NCBI RefSeq assembly: GCF_018224885.1
Contig: NZ_JAGTXB010000003.1
Location: 1-64,000, forward strand
Direction: 5' to 3'
From: Chitinophaga hostae
GTDB taxonomy: Bacteria > Bacteroidota > Bacteroidia > Chitinophagales > Chitinophagaceae
DNA length: 64,000 nucleotides
Shown here: piece by piece, positions 61,332 through 64,000 of the stretch
Layout of the letters: each line of letters opens with the position of its first letter
Numbering within the stretch: position 1 is the first letter of the stretch
Notes under the pieces: generated by a model
Databases searched by the model: none
What the model was told of the DNA's origin: nothing
Seen by the model: only the letters and a program-made list of their open reading frames with translations
Made by a program: the position numbers and the translations under genes

Positions 61332-62240
61332 CTATTGGGGTAATAAAGACCTCCACAGGTAAAATGTGGCGTACGCTGCATGTTCCTTCCACGACTTTGT
61401 ATATGCCTGCAATGCCGACATGGAAGGTTTACTTTCCAAATTTAGTCTATTTTTTATAGCATTCTGCAAACCAACATCTTCCAGTAAAACAGATTGCGGA
61501 AAACGACGGTATTTCATCAGCGCATAATTGGCTGACCAGTTGCCGATACCTTTCATCGACACCAGGCTGGCCAGCGCCGCTTCATAACCCATTTCCCCCA
61601 GTGACGTTTCATTTAAGCGGCCATCCGCCATTTGCCTGGCGGTTTCCACAAGGTATAGTGCCTTGCTCCGGGAAAACTGCATGGGAGTAAGCTGCTCCGG
61701 CGTTAATGCCGCTATCACCGCAGGTTGAGGGTATAAATAGAAATCTGTGTCATTCACCACCGCATGATATCCAAATTGGGTAATAAACCGCTGACGCAGG
61801 GTATAAGCAAAAGACAGGTTAATTTGCTGTCCTATAATAGGCCAGGTGATGGCTTCAAACAAATCAGGCATTCCTATCAACCGCAGACCGTTATACCGGC
61901 CGGGCAGGCCTTTTAACAGCGGGTCTTTTTCCGCATAATCGTAAAACGGTTGCAGATCAGCATCCAGGTGCCACCAGTGCGTAATGTATTTTACGATGGG
62001 TGCTGCTGCCACTTCCACGCCCAGGGGCGCCAGTACCGATACTTCCAGGCAATCCCTTTTTTTACCCGGGGCAATCTCTATCACAACAGGCTCTCCATCC
62101 GACAGCAACATGCGCTGCACCCTGCCCTCACGCAGGTAATGCAAACATTCTTTATCCGACCGTCCCAAAAAACGCAGGCACTCTTCAAATGAAAAGTGCG
62201 CTGCATCATTAACAGGAATTATTATTTTCTGCAAAGCCAT
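61332..62240 (-). CDS. alkA: DNA-3-methyladenine glycosylase AlkA-like
   Basis: 302 residues from the ATG at 62240. HhH-GPD family: PIIGQQINLSFAYTLRQRFI, then the helix-hairpin-helix LVSMKGIGNWSANYALMKYR and catalytic Asp in QSVLLEDVGLQNAIKNRL. The tail KSWKEHAAYATFYLWRSL is typical. It removes alkylated purines and starts base excision repair. Hairpin copy 4 lies 50 bp upstream. Confidence 0.92.
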   Translation of the reverse strand: MALQKIIIPVNDAAHFSFEECLRFLGRSDKECLHYLREGRVQRMLLSDGEPVVIEIAPGKKRDCLEVSVLAPLGVEVAAAPIVKYITHWWHLDADLQPFYDYAEKDPLLKGLPGRYNGLRLIGMPDLFEAITWPIIGQQINLSFAYTLRQRFITQFGYHAVVNDTDFYLYPQPAVIAALTPEQLTPMQFSRSKALYLVETARQMADGRLNETSLGEMGYEAALASLVSMKGIGNWSANYALMKYRRFPQSVLLEDVGLQNAIKNRLNLESKPSMSALQAYTKSWKEHAAYATFYLWRSLLPQ

Positions 62241-62289
62241 CAGCAAAATTACGCAATACGGCGCTGATGGCCTTACGGATTCTTGCGGA

Positions 62290-62473
62290 TTTTTTTGCCC
62301 AGGATTAGATTGATTTTTGATGATTTAAAAGATTTTTTTGGGGGATTTTAAAAAGATTTTTGGAGATATAGAGGATATATATCCGCCAATATCTCCAAAA
62401 ATCTTTTTAAATCTGTTAATCAAAAAAAAATCCTTTAAATCATCAAAAATCAATCTAATCCTGGGCAAAAAAA
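62290..62473. repeat. Long hairpin repeat, copy 4
   Basis: Outer arms TTTTTTGCCCAGGATTAGAT and ATCTAATCCTGGGCAAAAAA pair, continuing through TTGATTTTTGATGATTTAAA with its partner. The middle again differs from the other copies yet pairs within the copy. The inner stem is GATTTTTGGAGATAT with ATATCTCCAAAAATC. It lies 13 bp after the end of the AhpD-like gene. Confidence 0.9.
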
Positions 62474-62486
62474 TCCTGGCAAAAAA

Positions 62487-62930
62487 TCAACCTACCGGCT
62501 GTGTCCTGGATGTGATCGCAATCCTGTTCCAGGTATTGATCATTCCAATAGCCAGGGTGATCTGCGCTACTTCTTCAGGCGTAAATACGGCGAGGGCGGC
62601 GTTGTATACGTCGTCAGGCACGTGGGAGGTGCTAACCAGCGTAACTGCCTCTGTGAGCGCCAGCGCGGCACGTTCCTTATCGGTATAATAAGGCGCTTCA
62701 TGCCAGGCGTTGAGGCCGTATATACGCTGTTCTGTTTCGCCCATTTTACGGGCATCCTTGGTATGCATGTTTAAACAAAACGCACAGCCGTTGATCTGGG
62801 AGGCGCGGATCTTAACCAGCTCTGATAAGGTTTTGTCAATACCCAGTCCATTAACAAAGTCCTGTAATCCCATCAGGGCCTTTAATGCGCCCGGTACCAG
62901 CTTGTATACGTCCATTCTTGCTTCCATCAT
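62487..62930 (-). CDS. AhpD/carboxymuconolactone decarboxylase family protein
   Basis: 147 residues. The redox site INGCAFCLNMHTKDARKMGE has the C-x2-C-x3-H pattern of alkylhydroperoxidase D-like proteins. VKIRASQ precedes it. Probably a peroxidase or thiol oxidoreductase. It lies 27 bp after the NTF2-like gene. Confidence 0.92.
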   Translation of the reverse strand: MMEARMDVYKLVPGALKALMGLQDFVNGLGIDKTLSELVKIRASQINGCAFCLNMHTKDARKMGETEQRIYGLNAWHEAPYYTDKERAALALTEAVTLVSTSHVPDDVYNAALAVFTPEEVAQITLAIGMINTWNRIAITSRTQPVG

Positions 62931-62957
62931 AATATCTGTTTTTATTAGTTAATAATC

Positions 62958-63305
62958 TTAATAGAAAAATTGTTCACGGATAATTTTACCGTTCTCTACA
63001 TGATACACACATAGTTCGTTTCTTGTGCGGCGGCCGGTATTGGCGATGGTAACATCCATCAACAGCTGAACGGCGAAATAATCATCGGCTACTATCGGAT
63101 CGGATATTTCCAGCAGATGGCGCGTTTGTATACTGTCAAGGAACATGCGTTCTTTGTTCATAATGGCCGCTAACCCGCTAGTGATGCGGCCGTCGGGCTC
63201 AATGTTTACAACATCGTCACGAAAAAGGGCGGCCTGCGCCTCCGGAAATTTCCACTCCCGGCAAAGTTGTACCAGTGTATAAGCTACTTGTTTAACAACC
63301 GTCAT
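62958..63305 (-). CDS. NTF2/SnoaL-like protein
   Basis: 115 residues from the ATG at 63305; a longer reading frame upstream has no family support. It has the small alpha+beta cone fold by eye (LVQLCREWKFPEAQAALFRD, VNIEPDGRITSGLAAIMNKE, NELCVYHVENGKIIREQFFY). Enzymatic role unknown. Divergent from the MocR-type regulator, which may control it and the AhpD-like gene. Confidence 0.8.
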   Translation of the reverse strand: MTVVKQVAYTLVQLCREWKFPEAQAALFRDDVVNIEPDGRITSGLAAIMNKERMFLDSIQTRHLLEISDPIVADDYFAVQLLMDVTIANTGRRTRNELCVYHVENGKIIREQFFY

Positions 63306-63401
63306 GGTATCGATTTGTGGGTACAAAATAACAGCAAAAACAACCGCCAAAACAGATACAGAATTATCAATTATCAACCATAACAGATTACCTTTAGGGA
63401 G

Positions 63402-64000
63402 ATGAAAAAAAATAACGGGTTTATTTATCTTCAGCTGGCCGAAAAGATCCAGCAGATGATCGCCGGTGGCGTTTATGCGGTGGGCGACAAACTCCCTTCT
63501 GTCCGCTCCCTGCACCAGGATCACGGCATCAGCATCAGTACAGCTTTACAGGTATACACGCACCTGGAAAAAAAGGGTTGGGTAGAAGCCAGGGAAAAAT
63601 CGGGTTACTTTGTGCACTACTCTCACAACGTGCGCCCACAGCTGCCGCCCGTAACAGATCCGCTGCCTACCCCGGGAAAAGTACAGATCAACGAAAAGCT
63701 GGCTATGTTCAGAAAAACCAGCCAGTCGCAGAAAACCATTTCACTGATTGGCGCTGCGCCCGATACCTCCCTGTTGCCTTCCGTAAAGCTTAAAAAGGCT
63801 TTGCAGCTCTGTGCGCGGGAGCTCGACACTTCGTATATCCCTTACGGTGATATTACGGGTCATGAGCCCTTCCGGCGGCATATTGCGCGTCATTGTCTTA
63901 ACTGGGGCAGGGCTGTTTCGCCCAATGAGATCATTGTCACCAACGGCGCCATCGAGGCTACCACGCTATGTTTGCGGGCGGTGGCCAAAGCCGGTGATAC
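63402..64000 (+). CDS. MocR/GntR-type regulator with aminotransferase domain (cut by window end)
   Basis: About 200 residues are visible from the ATG at 63402; the frame stays open to the end. The N-terminus is a GntR winged helix (FIYLQLAEKIQQMIAGGVYA, GDKLPSVRSLHQDHGISIST, LEKKGWVEAREKSGYFVH). A linker follows, then the start of an aminotransferase-like domain (YIPYGDITGHEPFRRHIARH, EIIVTNGAIEATTLCLRAVA). MocR regulators bind PLP and control nearby metabolism; the divergent redox genes are candidates. Confidence 0.92.
   Translation, partial: MKKNNGFIYLQLAEKIQQMIAGGVYAVGDKLPSVRSLHQDHGISISTALQVYTHLEKKGWVEAREKSGYFVHYSHNVRPQLPPVTDPLPTPGKVQINEKLAMFRKTSQSQKTISLIGAAPDTSLLPSVKLKKALQLCARELDTSYIPYGDITGHEPFRRHIARHCLNWGRAVSPNEIIVTNGAIEATTLCLRAVAKAGD

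Overview
The window comes from a Bacteroidota genome, most likely Chitinophaga or a close relative. The evidence is SusC/SusD receptors, a Bacteroides-type conjugation operon (traE to traN) with RteC, a GSCFA protein, and several promoters of the Bacteroidota form TTG-N19/20-TAnnTTTG (clearest at 45078-45107).

Bases 1 to about 44974 look like most of an integrative conjugative element (ICE). Its right end abuts the 3' end of a tRNA-Lys(UUU) gene (44975-45050, minus strand). The left end is not visible, since no copy of the tRNA 3' end is found near base 1. Layout: (a) 661-1695, an accessory gene with an AbiTii-like tail; (b) 1788-13424, a leftward transfer operon (a DUF3945-like gene, traN, traM, a TraL-like gene, traK, traJ, three tandem TraI/VirB5-like genes, traG, traF, traE and a membrane gene); (c) 13813-18791, rteC, a small RteC-like protein, and NTase-HEPN, AT-hook and SWIM-finger genes; (d) 18910-23384, four related XRE regulators flanking an AT-rich two-gene SF1-helicase cassette that may be a defence unit; (e) 23611-31930, a cargo module with a TlpA-like thioredoxin, SusC and SusD converging on a small protein, a lipoprotein, a DUF6520-type secreted protein and a MauE-like membrane protein, plus an AraC regulator with a well-placed candidate operator; (f) 32549-36207, small ICE proteins including two J-domain proteins, separated by short hairpins; (g) 36377-43122, a primase, a probable oriT, MobC, a MOBP relaxase, the coupling ATPase and a RepA-like ATPase; (h) 43323-45039, a small protein and a serine recombinase whose last codons lie antisense to the tRNA.

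From about 45.1 kb to the end is more GC-rich chromosome: penicillin acylase family, bioF-like, miaE, patatin-BamA-like, an MHS-type MFS transporter, GSCFA, HMG-CoA lyase, rlmB, Nudix, GNAT, EamA exporter, PLP decarboxylase, ogt, alkA, an AhpD-like protein, an NTF2-like protein and a MocR regulator cut by the window end. This part carries a 45-bp tandem array and four copies of a long hairpin with TTGCCCAGGATTA ends.

The least expected signals are regulatory or structural: (1) a GTAAAAGTCAAC motif in pairs exactly 21 bp apart, overlapping promoters of the XRE operon and of the RepA-like gene 19 kb away; (2) a TGTATGCGTGC...TATATATA...GCACGCAT hairpin present twice before the tra operon and once before the RepA-like gene, always in the same orientation; (3) the four-copy hairpin family in which each copy's arms match each other although they differ between copies; (4) AraC half-sites 21 bp apart just upstream of the -33 box of the MauE/DUF6520 operon.
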